Shown piece after piece: positions 31,846 through 39,977 of a stretch of 40,548 nucleotides of DNA; position 1 is the first letter of the stretch; every line of letters starts with the position of its first letter. The notes under the pieces were generated by a model that saw only the letters and a program-made list of their open reading frames with translations, was not told the origin of the DNA and did not search any database. The translations under genes were made by a program, and so were the position numbers. The DNA comes from an uncultured bacterium. GTDB taxonomy: Bacteria > Cyanobacteriota > Vampirovibrionia > Gastranaerophilales > Gastranaerophilaceae. The stretch lies in assembly GCA_902795965.1 (NCBI GenBank), contig CADBNI010000043.1, positions 1 to 40,548 on the forward strand. Reading direction: 5' to 3'.

Positions 31846-33257
31846 TCGGTTTTTTCAAGTTCTACAACATCTTCGGTATTTGCTGCAAGGTTTTTGCCTA
31901 TCGCTTTTTCAAGAGCAGCTTTTGCCGAATTGTACTGATAAAGCGCACTGTAATAAGTTAACTGCGCCTGCTGATAGCTTATTTGAGCATCTTTCAGTTC
32001 GGTCGGGCTTGCCTCACCGACACGATATCTGCCGTAAGAAAGTTCGTAATTCTCTTTTGCCTGTTTAACATTCAACATTGCAACGGGAATTTGATTTTTC
32101 TTTTCTTCAAGTGTCAAATATGCATTTTGAATTTCCAAATAAATTTGGTTTTGGGTGTTTTTGGCATTTGCAAGCTCTTTGTCATATAAATGCCTTGCCT
32201 CTTTAATTTCATTTTTTATCAGCATTCCGTTAATTGTCGGAAAATTTAAATACCCGCCAAAGTTGTAACCGTAATTTGATGCCCAGCTCTTACCACCGAT
32301 TTGGAGCTGACCTTCAACCGACAATGTCGGAAAATATGATTTTTTAACGAGTTTTAAGGTTTGATTTGCACTTTCGACTTTTAATTCTGCAAGTTTCAAT
32401 TCAGGTCTTGCATCTCTTGCAATTTCTATCGACTTTTTAAAACTTATATCAGCAGGCATATAACGCAATCGTTCTTCAACATTGTATCTGTCAATAAAAG
32501 GAACGCCCATAACATTATTCAACTTTGCAACCGCAAGATTTACGCCGTTATCTGCCTGAATAAGCTGTAATTTTGAATTACTCAGGTTTACTTCCGCAAT
32601 AGTAACGTCAACCTTCGGATTCATACCGATTTCATAAAACGCTTTTGCCTGATCGTAAAACATCTCAAACTTTTTAACCGTATCTTCGGCAACCCTTCTT
32701 CTCTCAAACGCATACAACAAATTGTAATAAGCATCTTTTGTCTGATAAATAACATCATTTATAGTCGCACCGAGAGTGGTTTTGTAAGACTCATAGTCCA
32801 AACGTTTAATTGTGGCCTGATTTTGAGTAACCCCAAAATCATAAAGCATTTGCTGTAAAGTAACCTGCCCCAACAGAAAATAATTAAACGTCAAATTTTC
32901 ACCCAAAGCATCAGACAACTGCAACTGACGAATTCTTGTATAACCCGTCTGCCAGGTAAATTGCGGAAACCAATTTGACCAAACCTGTTTTATCCTTGCA
33001 TCAGATGCAAAGATATCGTTGAAAGCCGCATTAATTCTCGGATTGTTGCCAAGTGCAATTTCAAGACATCTTTCAAGCGTTAAGTCTATATTTTTTTCAA
33101 CAGAACCTTCAATAATGAAATCCGCTTTGTTTTGAGGCAAAACTTCTTCAGCCTTCGGATATTCTTTTTCATTGACTTTATTTCCGATATTTTCCGAAAA
33201 TGCGGTTAATTGACTTAAACTTAATATTATAGATAATAAAACTATTTTCCTAATCAT
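31842..33257 (-). CDS. TolC family outer-membrane efflux protein
   Basis: 471 residues with a signal peptide (MIRKIVLLSIILSLSQLTAF, cleavage near Ser22) and the duplicated helical barrel of TolC: DLTLERCLEIALGNNPRINA in the first repeat and ADISFKKSIEIARDARPELK in the second, each followed by long helices. It is the outer-membrane channel for the RND pump encoded just upstream, which it overlaps by 8 bp; AAGGGAAAA inside that gene is its ribosome site. Differs clearly from the TolC-like protein at 10229, so each pump has its own channel. Confidence 0.92.
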   Translation of the reverse strand: MIRKIVLLSIILSLSQLTAFSENIGNKVNEKEYPKAEEVLPQNKADFIIEGSVEKNIDLTLERCLEIALGNNPRINAAFNDIFASDARIKQVWSNWFPQFTWQTGYTRIRQLQLSDALGENLTFNYFLLGQVTLQQMLYDFGVTQNQATIKRLDYESYKTTLGATINDVIYQTKDAYYNLLYAFERRRVAEDTVKKFEMFYDQAKAFYEIGMNPKVDVTIAEVNLSNSKLQLIQADNGVNLAVAKLNNVMGVPFIDRYNVEERLRYMPADISFKKSIEIARDARPELKLAELKVESANQTLKLVKKSYFPTLSVEGQLQIGGKSWASNYGYNFGGYLNFPTINGMLIKNEIKEARHLYDKELANAKNTQNQIYLEIQNAYLTLEEKKNQIPVAMLNVKQAKENYELSYGRYRVGEASPTELKDAQISYQQAQLTYYSALYQYNSAKAALEKAIGKNLAANTEDVVELEKTD

Positions 33258-36200
33258 TTTTTCCCTTTTTAAATCTTTTTAATTTTTCGGCAGTATAAAT
33301 TTTAAATTCTTCAATCAACACATAAAATGCGGGAACAAGGAAAGTTCCGATAAACGCTACCGCCATCATACCGCCAAATACGGTCATACCAACCGAATTT
33401 CGGCTTGCGGCTCCCGCACCTTTGGCAAATACAAGCGGTAACAAACCTAAAATAAATGCAATGTTTGTCATCATTACGGCTCGGAATCTTAAATGTGCCG
33501 CCTCTATTGCAGCCTCTTTAATACCCATGCCCCCTTCATGAGCCTCTTTTGCAAACTCAATAATCAAAATTGCCTGTTTAGTAGACAAACCGATTAACAT
33601 TACAAGCCCGATTTGCGAATACAAGTCCAGCGAATATCCCGAAACATACTGGAAGAACAAAGCTCCAACCAATGCAACGGGAGAAATCAACATTACCGCA
33701 AGCGGTAACATCCAACTTTCGTACAATCCGACCAAAAACAGGTAAATAAATACCAATGACATAGCCAAAATCGGCCCTATCTGTCCGCTTGATTGTTTTT
33801 CCTGCAAAGAGCTTCCCGACCAATTATAGCCCATATCTTTGGGTAAAATTTTGTCCGAAAGTTTTTCCATTTCACTCATGGCCTGACCCGAACTTACACC
33901 CGTACGTGCTTGTCCGTTAATCGTAATTGCAGGATACAAATTAAATCTTGTCAAACTGTAAGGTCCTACCATATTTTCAACATTCACTACGGAAACCAAC
34001 GGAACCATAGCACCTGCTCTGTTTTTAACAAATATTTTTTCCAAATCGGCTATATTTTCTCTGTAATCGGCATCAGCCTGCAAAAATACACGATAAACAC
34101 GACCATATTTGTTGAAGTCGTTTACATAGGCTTTTCCGAAATATCCCGCCAATGCAGAATAAATCTCGTTAATATCAACACCCTGCGCAAGAGCTTTTGC
34201 TTCATCAACTTTTATCATCAACTGAGGCATGCTTGATGTATAAGAAGTATAAACCATTTGAAAAGCCGTATTTTTATTTGCTTCCGCAATAAATTTTTGA
34301 GCTTCTTCATAAAGTGCCTGCGGAGATCTGTCCCCTTTGTCCAAAAGCTGATATTCAAAACCGCCGAACATACCCAGCCCTGAAATTGCGGGCGGTGAGA
34401 AAATCGCAACAGTCGCGGAAGGATAATTTGAAAATTCCTTTTTCATTTTTTTCATTATTGTGTCAAGAGAAAGTTCATTATTCTTACGTTTTGACCACTC
34501 TTTCAGTCTTGCAACGACAAATGCGGTATTTTCGCCCGAAAATCCTACAAGCGTAATCGTTGTTTCCACACCGTCAATTTTCAAAACTCTTTTTTCAATT
34601 TCGTTGGCAACCTCGTTTGACCTTGATGCGGTTGAGCCGTCAGGCAACTGAATTTGAAGAAATACCGCACCTCTGTCCTCAGACGGCAAAAATCCTTTCG
34701 GGATTAACCAAAACATTACACCGATTGAAATTATAATTAACGAATAAATTGAAATAACCAATTTCGGTGAATTTATAAAGGATTTAACCCCTTCCAAATA
34801 TTTATCTCTTACATTGTTAAACCATTCGTCAAATTTTTGAATAAATTCAAAATCGGCTTTTTCCTGTCCGGATTTCAAAATCATTGCACATAAAGCAGGC
34901 GACAAAGTCAACGCAACAAGTGTCGAAAGTCCGATTGCGGAAGCAATACACAGTGCAAACTGCCTGAACATCTGACCCGTAATACCCGCCATAAACGATA
35001 CGGGAACAAATACCGCCATCAATACCAATGAAGTTGCAAGTACCGCGCTGAAAACTTCTTTCATTGTTATTTCCGTTGCATCAGGAGCATTTTTACCTTC
35101 CTGAATATGCCTTTGAGTATTTTCAAGTACAACGATAGCATCATCAACAACCAGACCGACAGCCAAAACAAGACCGAACAAAATCAAAAGGTTTATTGAA
35201 AATCCCAACAGATTCATAAATATAAACACACCGATAAGCGAAACGGGAATTGCCGCAAACGGAATAAGTGCCGCCCTGAAAGTTCCGAGGAAAAGATACG
35301 TAACAATACCTACCAACAAAACCGCAAGCCCGATTGCACCGATAACTTCGTTGATAGATTCACGCACAAAGTCTGTTTCATCACGTTCAATATGGTATTC
35401 AATCCCCTGCGGAAAAGTCTTGCTCAACTCCTTCATTTTCTTTCTTATTCTGTTTGAAAGATCGATAGCATTCGCTTCGGGGAGTTGTGTAACCGAAATT
35501 ACCGCAGAATCCTTACCGCCGATACGTGAGAAAAATGCATAACTTTCCGCACCCAACTCAACTCTTGCAACATCTTTCAGTTTTATTTGAGAACCGTCGG
35601 GTTTTGAACGAATAATAATTTCTTCAAATTCTTTGGCATCTTTAAGACGTCCCTTTGTTCTCATGGTAAGTTTCAGCATTTGAGGGGTTTTCATGGGTTC
35701 ATCACCCAAATCACCTGTCGGAACTTGAGTATTTTGAGTTTGAATTGCGTAATTAACTTCATCAACCGAAACCCCAAGACTCGCCATTTTTTCGGCATCA
35801 AGCCATATTCTCATTGCATAGTCAGACGTTCCGAAAACCTGAACTTTACTGACACCTTTAACGCGGGCAAGTTCGTCTTTAATATTTATTGAGGCATAGT
35901 TTGCGACATACAAAGAATCGTACGTATGCGTGGGTGAATTTATCGTAATCATCATAATCCCCGGACCGCCCGTAGATTTTTTAACCGTCAAACCGTATCT
36001 TTTAACTTCTTCGGGCAAACGCGGAGTAACAAGCTGTAATTGGTTCATAACGTTTACAACCGCCATATCGGGGTTTGTACCGATATTAAAATATAAAGTA
36101 AGCTGATAAGAACCGTTTTGCGAAGTTGACGACATATAAATCATGTCCTCAACACCGTTAAGCTGAGCCTCAACGGGAGCTGCAATCGTATCCGCAATTA

Positions 36201-36381
36201 CGTCCGAACTCGCACCCGCATATGTTGCATTAACAACAACCTGCGGAGGAGTAATTGACGGATATTCTTCCAAAGGAAGCTGAGTAATCATCAATATACC
36301 CGCAAGCATAATTGCCAAAGATATTACAATCGCCAATTTTGGACGTTTTATAAATAAATTTCCCGATTTTTCGTTAGTCAT
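33250..36381 (-). CDS. RND multidrug efflux transporter, HAE-1/AcrB type
   Basis: 1043 residues, full length. It begins with the AcrB-like sequence FIKRPKLAIVISLAIMLAGI and QLPLEEYPSITPPQVVV. It has the proton-relay pair in VGLVVDDAIVVLENTQRHI, the Lys-containing GLSTKQAILIIEFAKEAHEG in the second half, and GMTVFGGMMAVAFIGTFLVP near the end. Twelve membrane helices and two large periplasmic loops are expected. It exports drugs or other amphiphiles powered by the proton gradient. Ribosome site AAAGGAT. Preceded by a hairpin repeat that separates it from the adaptor gene. Confidence 0.95.
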   Translation of the reverse strand: MTNEKSGNLFIKRPKLAIVISLAIMLAGILMITQLPLEEYPSITPPQVVVNATYAGASSDVIADTIAAPVEAQLNGVEDMIYMSSTSQNGSYQLTLYFNIGTNPDMAVVNVMNQLQLVTPRLPEEVKRYGLTVKKSTGGPGIMMITINSPTHTYDSLYVANYASINIKDELARVKGVSKVQVFGTSDYAMRIWLDAEKMASLGVSVDEVNYAIQTQNTQVPTGDLGDEPMKTPQMLKLTMRTKGRLKDAKEFEEIIIRSKPDGSQIKLKDVARVELGAESYAFFSRIGGKDSAVISVTQLPEANAIDLSNRIRKKMKELSKTFPQGIEYHIERDETDFVRESINEVIGAIGLAVLLVGIVTYLFLGTFRAALIPFAAIPVSLIGVFIFMNLLGFSINLLILFGLVLAVGLVVDDAIVVLENTQRHIQEGKNAPDATEITMKEVFSAVLATSLVLMAVFVPVSFMAGITGQMFRQFALCIASAIGLSTLVALTLSPALCAMILKSGQEKADFEFIQKFDEWFNNVRDKYLEGVKSFINSPKLVISIYSLIIISIGVMFWLIPKGFLPSEDRGAVFLQIQLPDGSTASRSNEVANEIEKRVLKIDGVETTITLVGFSGENTAFVVARLKEWSKRKNNELSLDTIMKKMKKEFSNYPSATVAIFSPPAISGLGMFGGFEYQLLDKGDRSPQALYEEAQKFIAEANKNTAFQMVYTSYTSSMPQLMIKVDEAKALAQGVDINEIYSALAGYFGKAYVNDFNKYGRVYRVFLQADADYRENIADLEKIFVKNRAGAMVPLVSVVNVENMVGPYSLTRFNLYPAITINGQARTGVSSGQAMSEMEKLSDKILPKDMGYNWSGSSLQEKQSSGQIGPILAMSLVFIYLFLVGLYESWMLPLAVMLISPVALVGALFFQYVSGYSLDLYSQIGLVMLIGLSTKQAILIIEFAKEAHEGGMGIKEAAIEAAHLRFRAVMMTNIAFILGLLPLVFAKGAGAASRNSVGMTVFGGMMAVAFIGTFLVPAFYVLIEEFKIYTAEKLKRFKKGKND

Positions 36382-36402
36382 TTGATATCCTTTATTTTGT
36401 CG

Positions 36403-36521
36403 GGTGAAAAGTGAAATGTGAATAGTGAAAAGTTTATTAAGCTCGCTTCGCTCGAAAAATATAATTTATGTTTGCGCAAGCAAACCATACGGTCTTTTCA
36501 CCTTTCACTTTTCACTTCTCA
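36403..36521. repeat. Hairpin repeat element with GTGAAAA-type arms (copy 2)
   Basis: Left arm units GTGAAAA, GTGAAAT, GTGAATA, GTGAAAA; right arm the inverse (CTTTTCAC, CTTTCAC, TTTTCAC, TTCTCAC). The core TTATTAAGCTCGCTTCGCTC is followed by an AT-rich part with AATTTATGTT and AAACCATACGGTC, matching the element at 13297. The right arm contains the TGA stop of the adaptor gene at 36519. It sits inside the MFP-RND-TolC operon. Confidence 0.8.
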
Positions 36522-37700
36522 CCTGCTTTTCTCTCCTTTATTCTCCGTCACATTTTCGGATTTGAATTTTTTCATTTCTTCAGCCGAAATTATCGTAACG
36601 GGTTTTCCGGGGATAACCTTTTGCAAGCCGTCAATAACAACCCTATCGCCTTTTTGCAGCCCTTCCGTAACTATCCAGTTATCACCGCTTTGACCTGCGG
36701 TTTTTATATAAACAAGTTGAGGTAAATTTTGTTCATCAATCTTGTAAACATATCTTCCCGCCTGATTTTCCTGTACTGCCGTCACGGGAACAATCGGAAT
36801 ATTTACCGGTCGATTTGCATACAATTTTACGGTAACAAATTCACCGTGAATAAGTTCGTTATTGGGGTTTTTCAAAGTCGCTCTCAAAGTAACCGTACCT
36901 GTTGACAAATCGACTTTGTTATCTTGAAAATCCTGCACCCCTTGATATTTGTACTTTTTACCGCCTGCAAGAGTAACCTCAACGGTTCTGTTTCGGTTAT
37001 CGTCACCGTCAGAATTTGCAAGTTCTTGAAAATCTTTTGAATCAAGCGGAAAAGTAATATAAATCGGATCGGTACTGTTAATTGTTGTCAAAGCACCTGA
37101 TGAGGGTGTAACATAGTTTCCTACCGTAACGTTTATTATACCGACTTTTCCGTTAACGGGAGATTTTACGCTTGTGTAGCCAAGATTTCTGTTCGCATCA
37201 CTCAGTTCGGCTTTTGCCGAATTTAACTGCGCTCTCAAAGAATCTCTTTGGGACAAAATTTCATCATATCGTGATTTTGCAATATAATCTTTTTTTACAA
37301 GTTCGCTTGCACGTACAAGTTGTTTTTCCGCAAAATTTAATTGCGCACTCAAATTGTTAACATGTGCCGCTGCAGCGTTTGAAGCATTTTTGTATTCCGC
37401 AGGTTCAATAAGAAAAAGCACCTGCCCTTCTTTAACCATATCCCCTTCTTTAAAATAACTTTGTTGTAAATATCCCGCAATACGTGCCAAAACATCAACT
37501 CTGTACTTTGATACAACCCTTCCCGGGGCATCATAGTTTTTGATAACGCTCTGCTCACCGACTTCATGCAGTGAAACCGTAGGTGCAGGGGCTTTTTTAT
37601 CATTTATGCCCTGTATAATATCCGTAATCTTTGAATATCCTAATCTGAAAAGAACTGCGCAAATAACAACTGTTATAAATATTATAATATTTTTCTTCAT
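36519..37700 (-). CDS. RND efflux periplasmic adaptor (membrane fusion protein, AcrA/MexA type)
   Basis: 393 residues: an N-terminal membrane anchor or signal (NIIIFITVVICAVLFRLGYS), then APTVSLHEVGEQSVIKNYDA. Lipoyl half-motifs GYLQQSYFKEGDMVKEGQVL and SVKSPVNGKVGIINVTVGNY enclose a helical hairpin of about 60 residues, followed by beta-barrel and membrane-proximal domains. It bridges the RND pump and TolC channel encoded downstream. No lipobox is seen. GGGAGA precedes the ATG. First gene of the efflux operon. Confidence 0.93.
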   Translation of the reverse strand: MKKNIIIFITVVICAVLFRLGYSKITDIIQGINDKKAPAPTVSLHEVGEQSVIKNYDAPGRVVSKYRVDVLARIAGYLQQSYFKEGDMVKEGQVLFLIEPAEYKNASNAAAAHVNNLSAQLNFAEKQLVRASELVKKDYIAKSRYDEILSQRDSLRAQLNSAKAELSDANRNLGYTSVKSPVNGKVGIINVTVGNYVTPSSGALTTINSTDPIYITFPLDSKDFQELANSDGDDNRNRTVEVTLAGGKKYKYQGVQDFQDNKVDLSTGTVTLRATLKNPNNELIHGEFVTVKLYANRPVNIPIVPVTAVQENQAGRYVYKIDEQNLPQLVYIKTAGQSGDNWIVTEGLQKGDRVVIDGLQKVIPGKPVTIISAEEMKKFKSENVTENKGEKSR

Positions 37701-37734
37701 TGCATCTCCCTTATATCAACAAAATCCTAAGAAG

Positions 37735-37763
37735 ATTGTATTATCAAGGAAATTCAATGTCAA
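37735..37763 (-). promoter_or_regulatory. Promoter of the MFP-RND-TolC operon
   Basis: On the minus strand, perfect TTGACA (37763-37758), 17-bp spacer and TACAAT (37740-37735), about 35 nt before the adaptor start. Confidence 0.75.
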
Positions 37764-37851
37764 TAATTAAAGGTAAATGAAGTATGTACGAATTAAATAT
37801 TTCATATTTTAATAAATTATTTACAACAAAATAAAAATAAAAAATTGTACC

Positions 37852-38203
37852 GACCTTTACGTAGTGAGCAATAATTGTAAGCGAGACAACAACAAAGCGA
37901 ATTTGCGTACGGACGGAGCGAAGCGAGTCCGGGTAGCGAACAGATTGAGCATACTGTGACGAAGTCACATGTGCGAAATTCTGTGAGCGTGAAGCAAATT
38001 TAAGACGGCGGACATTGTCTGAACGATAAAAATTGATAGACCCTGAAACAAGTTCAGGGTGACACCGAGTGAGTTTGTCCGCCTCGGGTTGAGCCGTACA
38101 AATTATTAGCGAACGGAGTTCAGGTCGGGAGTTTCTTTGGTTTCTTTCTTGTCGGTACAAGAAAGAAACTGCGGGGTGCAGGGGCGGCATTAGCCCCGCA
38201 AAA
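37852..38203. repeat. Nested-palindrome dispersed repeat, copy 2
   Basis: The same framework as at 20654: outer arm CCGACC near 37853 and GGTCGG near 38123, the 77-bp module (38007-38083) differing from copy 1 at one base, a 13-bp hairpin (38140-38169, loop CGGT) and a GCGGGG...CCCCGC hairpin (about 38171-38200). Copy 2 carries an extra stretch of roughly 110 bp before the 77-bp module, with small hairpins TGTGAC-GAA-GTCACA and CGGAC...GTCCG, and lacks about 60 bp that copy 1 has after it. It ends 3 bp before the stop of the regulator gene. The 37764-37851 part shows nothing else. Confidence 0.85.
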
Positions 38204-38206
38204 TAT

Positions 38207-38530
38207 TTATGCATTCTTTTGCACTGCAATAATGATATCTTTAATCAACTGCAATTCAGACCTGCTCGACGTCTGCACAAGGTCATAAATTTCTTTGCGC
38301 AAACTGTCTTTATTATCAACATTCAAATTAAAAAAAGAATTGATATCTATATCAAGAATTTTAGAAATATTAACAAATGTTTCTATTGAGGGAAATGAAT
38401 TTCCGTTCTCAATCGTACACATATGACGTGGAGAAATATCTATTTTTTCGGAAAGCTGTTCCTGCGAAAATCCTTTTTCCAAGCGTAATTGACGTATTTT
38501 TTTACCGATAATTTTTTTGTCTAAATTCAT
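38207..38530 (-). CDS. XRE-type HTH regulator paired with prepilin D
   Basis: 107 residues. An N-terminal Cro/C1 domain (about residues 8-62: IGKKIRQLRLEKGFSQEQLS, EKIDISPRHMCTIENG, SFPSIETFVNISKIL) is followed by a 40-residue helical tail that may mediate dimer formation or bind another protein. It is larger than the other three paired regulators. GAGG lies five bases before the ATG. Divergent from the prepilin gene at 38660; repeated TGATA-N4-TATC(A/G) sites lie between the genes. The 3' end touches the nested-palindrome repeat. Confidence 0.9.
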   Translation of the reverse strand: MNLDKKIIGKKIRQLRLEKGFSQEQLSEKIDISPRHMCTIENGNSFPSIETFVNISKILDIDINSFFNLNVDNKDSLRKEIYDLVQTSSRSELQLIKDIIIAVQKNA

Positions 38531-38574
38531 TACTGCCTCATTTAAAATATATAGATAATTCTAAATTGATTAAA

Positions 38575-38617
38575 TGATATTTGTATCAATAAACTTGACA
38601 AATTGATATATATATCG
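38575..38617. promoter_or_regulatory. Pair of operator candidates of locus D
   Basis: TGATA-TTTG-TATCA (38575-38588) and TGATA-TATA-TATCG (38604-38617) share a 5-4-5 inverted layout. Their centres are 29 bp apart, and they flank and overlap the -35 and spacer of the prepilin promoter. Confidence 0.6.
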
Positions 38618-38623
38618 TATAAT
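38595..38623 (+). promoter_or_regulatory. Consensus promoter of prepilin D
   Basis: TTGACA (38595-38600), 17 bp, TATAAT (38618-38623): a full match to the housekeeping sigma consensus. Confidence 0.85.
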
Positions 38624-38659
38624 AGACATGTAACATAAGAAGAAAGGTGGAAAATTATT

Positions 38660-39415
38660 ATGGAATTTTCAAAAAAGAGTTCAGCTTTTACTTTGGCTGA
38701 AGTATTGATCACATTGGGTATTATTGGGGTTGTTGCGGCAATGACCATGCCGACATTGATTAACCAAACAAACGGCGCGCAATACAAAGCAGCGTACAAA
38801 AAGGCTTTGTCAGCGATTTCACAAGGCGTAACCCTGAACGTAGCACTTGACGACATCAGCTTTGCGGATACGGTTAAAGGCAAAACGGGCGAAACAGCAT
38901 GTAGCGACACTAATTGCACGGGAACAACAATCGCAAAATTAATTAACGACAGAATGAATGTTGTAAGTATGACTAAACCTGCAGATTACACTATACCTCA
39001 AATTACTGCAGGTCATAAATGTACTGCAGCTGAAGTAACTGAAACAACAGGTCCGTGTGCAGGAAAAACCGCAGACCAGGTAGTACAAGCTACAACCGTT
39101 ACACCTGATACATATTTGTTCTTTAACGATGGCAGTATGTTTGCATTTGATGCCGCAAATGCTTATTCTTGTACAAAAGCCATTGAAACGGAAACGGAAA
39201 CAAATAAAAACAAAATTTGTTTAGGTGTAATTGATGTTAACGGAGCAAAAGGACCTAACAAAGTGGTTACTTGTGATGAAACAAATACAGGTGATGCTAA
39301 TGCATCTAAAGTTTGTACAATTAAATCACCGACAGATATCTATCCTGTTGAATTTTACGATCAAACGATTTTGCCCGCATCTGACGCTGCAAAAGCAGTA
39401 TTGTACGGCAAGTAG
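38660..39415 (+). CDS. Type IV prepilin-like protein D
   Basis: 251 residues. Leader MEFSKKSSA, then FTLAEVLITLGIIGVVAAMT; the residue before the cut is Ala as in prepilin C. The head is rich in Thr and Ala with several Cys pairs (CSDTNCTG, CTAAEVTETTGPC), suggesting disulfides after export, and a central LFFNDGSMFAFDA that recalls the DGT segment of pilin heads. It ends in FYDQTILPASDAAKAVLYGK. AAAGGTGG precedes the ATG. Divergent from the XRE regulator at 38207; followed by a strong terminator. Confidence 0.88.
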   Translation: MEFSKKSSAFTLAEVLITLGIIGVVAAMTMPTLINQTNGAQYKAAYKKALSAISQGVTLNVALDDISFADTVKGKTGETACSDTNCTGTTIAKLINDRMNVVSMTKPADYTIPQITAGHKCTAAEVTETTGPCAGKTADQVVQATTVTPDTYLFFNDGSMFAFDAANAYSCTKAIETETETNKNKICLGVIDVNGAKGPNKVVTCDETNTGDANASKVCTIKSPTDIYPVEFYDQTILPASDAAKAVLYGK

Positions 39416-39488
39416 CGAGAGCGAGCCGAGCGCTCAATCTCATAAAAATTTTAAAACTCGAAATGTTTAAAAAATCGAATCTTTTTGG

Positions 39489-39522
39489 GACCGGAAAATC
39501 TTTTCACGCCGGTCTTTTTTTT
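39489..39522 (+). terminator. Terminator of prepilin D
   Basis: GACCGG (39489-39494) pairs with CCGGTC (39509-39514), followed directly by eight T residues (39515-39522). Six of these T residues are also the outer end of the left inverted repeat of the DUF559 cassette. Confidence 0.88.
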
Positions 39523-39575
39523 ATGTAATAATTGTACCCCTCACCCTAACCCTCTCCCCGTTGGGGCGAGGGGAA
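39517..39575 (+). repeat. Left terminal inverted repeat of the DUF559 cassette
   Basis: 59 bp, perfectly repeated in inverse at 39948-40006. Outer part T6-ATGTAATAATTGTA, then a C-rich part CCCCTCACCCTAACCCTCTC and an inner hairpin-prone end CCCCGTTGGGGCGAGGGGAA. Confidence 0.95.
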
Positions 39576-39596
39576 TTTTTATGGTAATATAAGGAT

Positions 39597-39977
39597 ATGA
39601 ATTCTAAACACAATTACACAGATAAGGCATTAGTTAATGCCAGACAGTTACGAAAACAAATGACGGATTGTGAACAAAAATTGTGGTACTATTTGAGAAA
39701 CAGACAATTCGCAGGTTTAAAATTTACACGACAAGTACCTATTGGAAATTATATCGTTGATTTTTTATGCAAAGAAAAAAGATTTATTATTGAGCTTGAC
39801 GGTTCTCAACATATGTCAGAGGAGCAAGAAAGTCATGATAAAATAAGAGATGAATATTTAAAAAATTTAGGATATAAAATAATAAGAATTTATAATAATG
39901 AATTGTCGAATATTGATAATGTTTTGGAGTATATAAATCAAAATATTTTCCCCTCGCCCCAACGGGGAGAGGGTTAG
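39597..39977 (+). CDS. DUF559 (very-short-patch/restriction-like endonuclease fold) protein
   Basis: 126 residues of the DUF559 family. NARQLRKQMTDCEQKLWYYL and FAGLKFTRQVPIGNYIVDFL are conserved, and the catalytic residues of the endonuclease fold are visible as Asp55 (IVDF) and E66-L-D68-G in IIELDGSQH. Function of the family is not established; the fold suggests a DNA nickase or nuclease. The last residues (PSPQRGEG) and the stop codon are encoded by the right inverted repeat. An extended -10 (TGG-TAATAT, 39582-39590) ends 6 nt before the ATG, and AAGGA is too close to work as a ribosome site. Gene and repeats form one cassette between two terminators. Confidence 0.92.
   Translation: MNSKHNYTDKALVNARQLRKQMTDCEQKLWYYLRNRQFAGLKFTRQVPIGNYIVDFLCKEKRFIIELDGSQHMSEEQESHDKIRDEYLKNLGYKIIRIYNNELSNIDNVLEYINQNIFPSPQRGEG

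Noticed and set aside
37744-38229. 161-residue minus-strand reading frame containing CHPELVSGS
   Set aside because: It is a translation through the nested-palindrome repeat; this peptide arises in many genomes from the CCCTGAAACAAGTTCAGGG hairpin and there is no start signal.
39231-39470. 79-residue frame overlapping the 3' end of prepilin D
   Set aside because: Out-of-frame shadow with no ribosome site.
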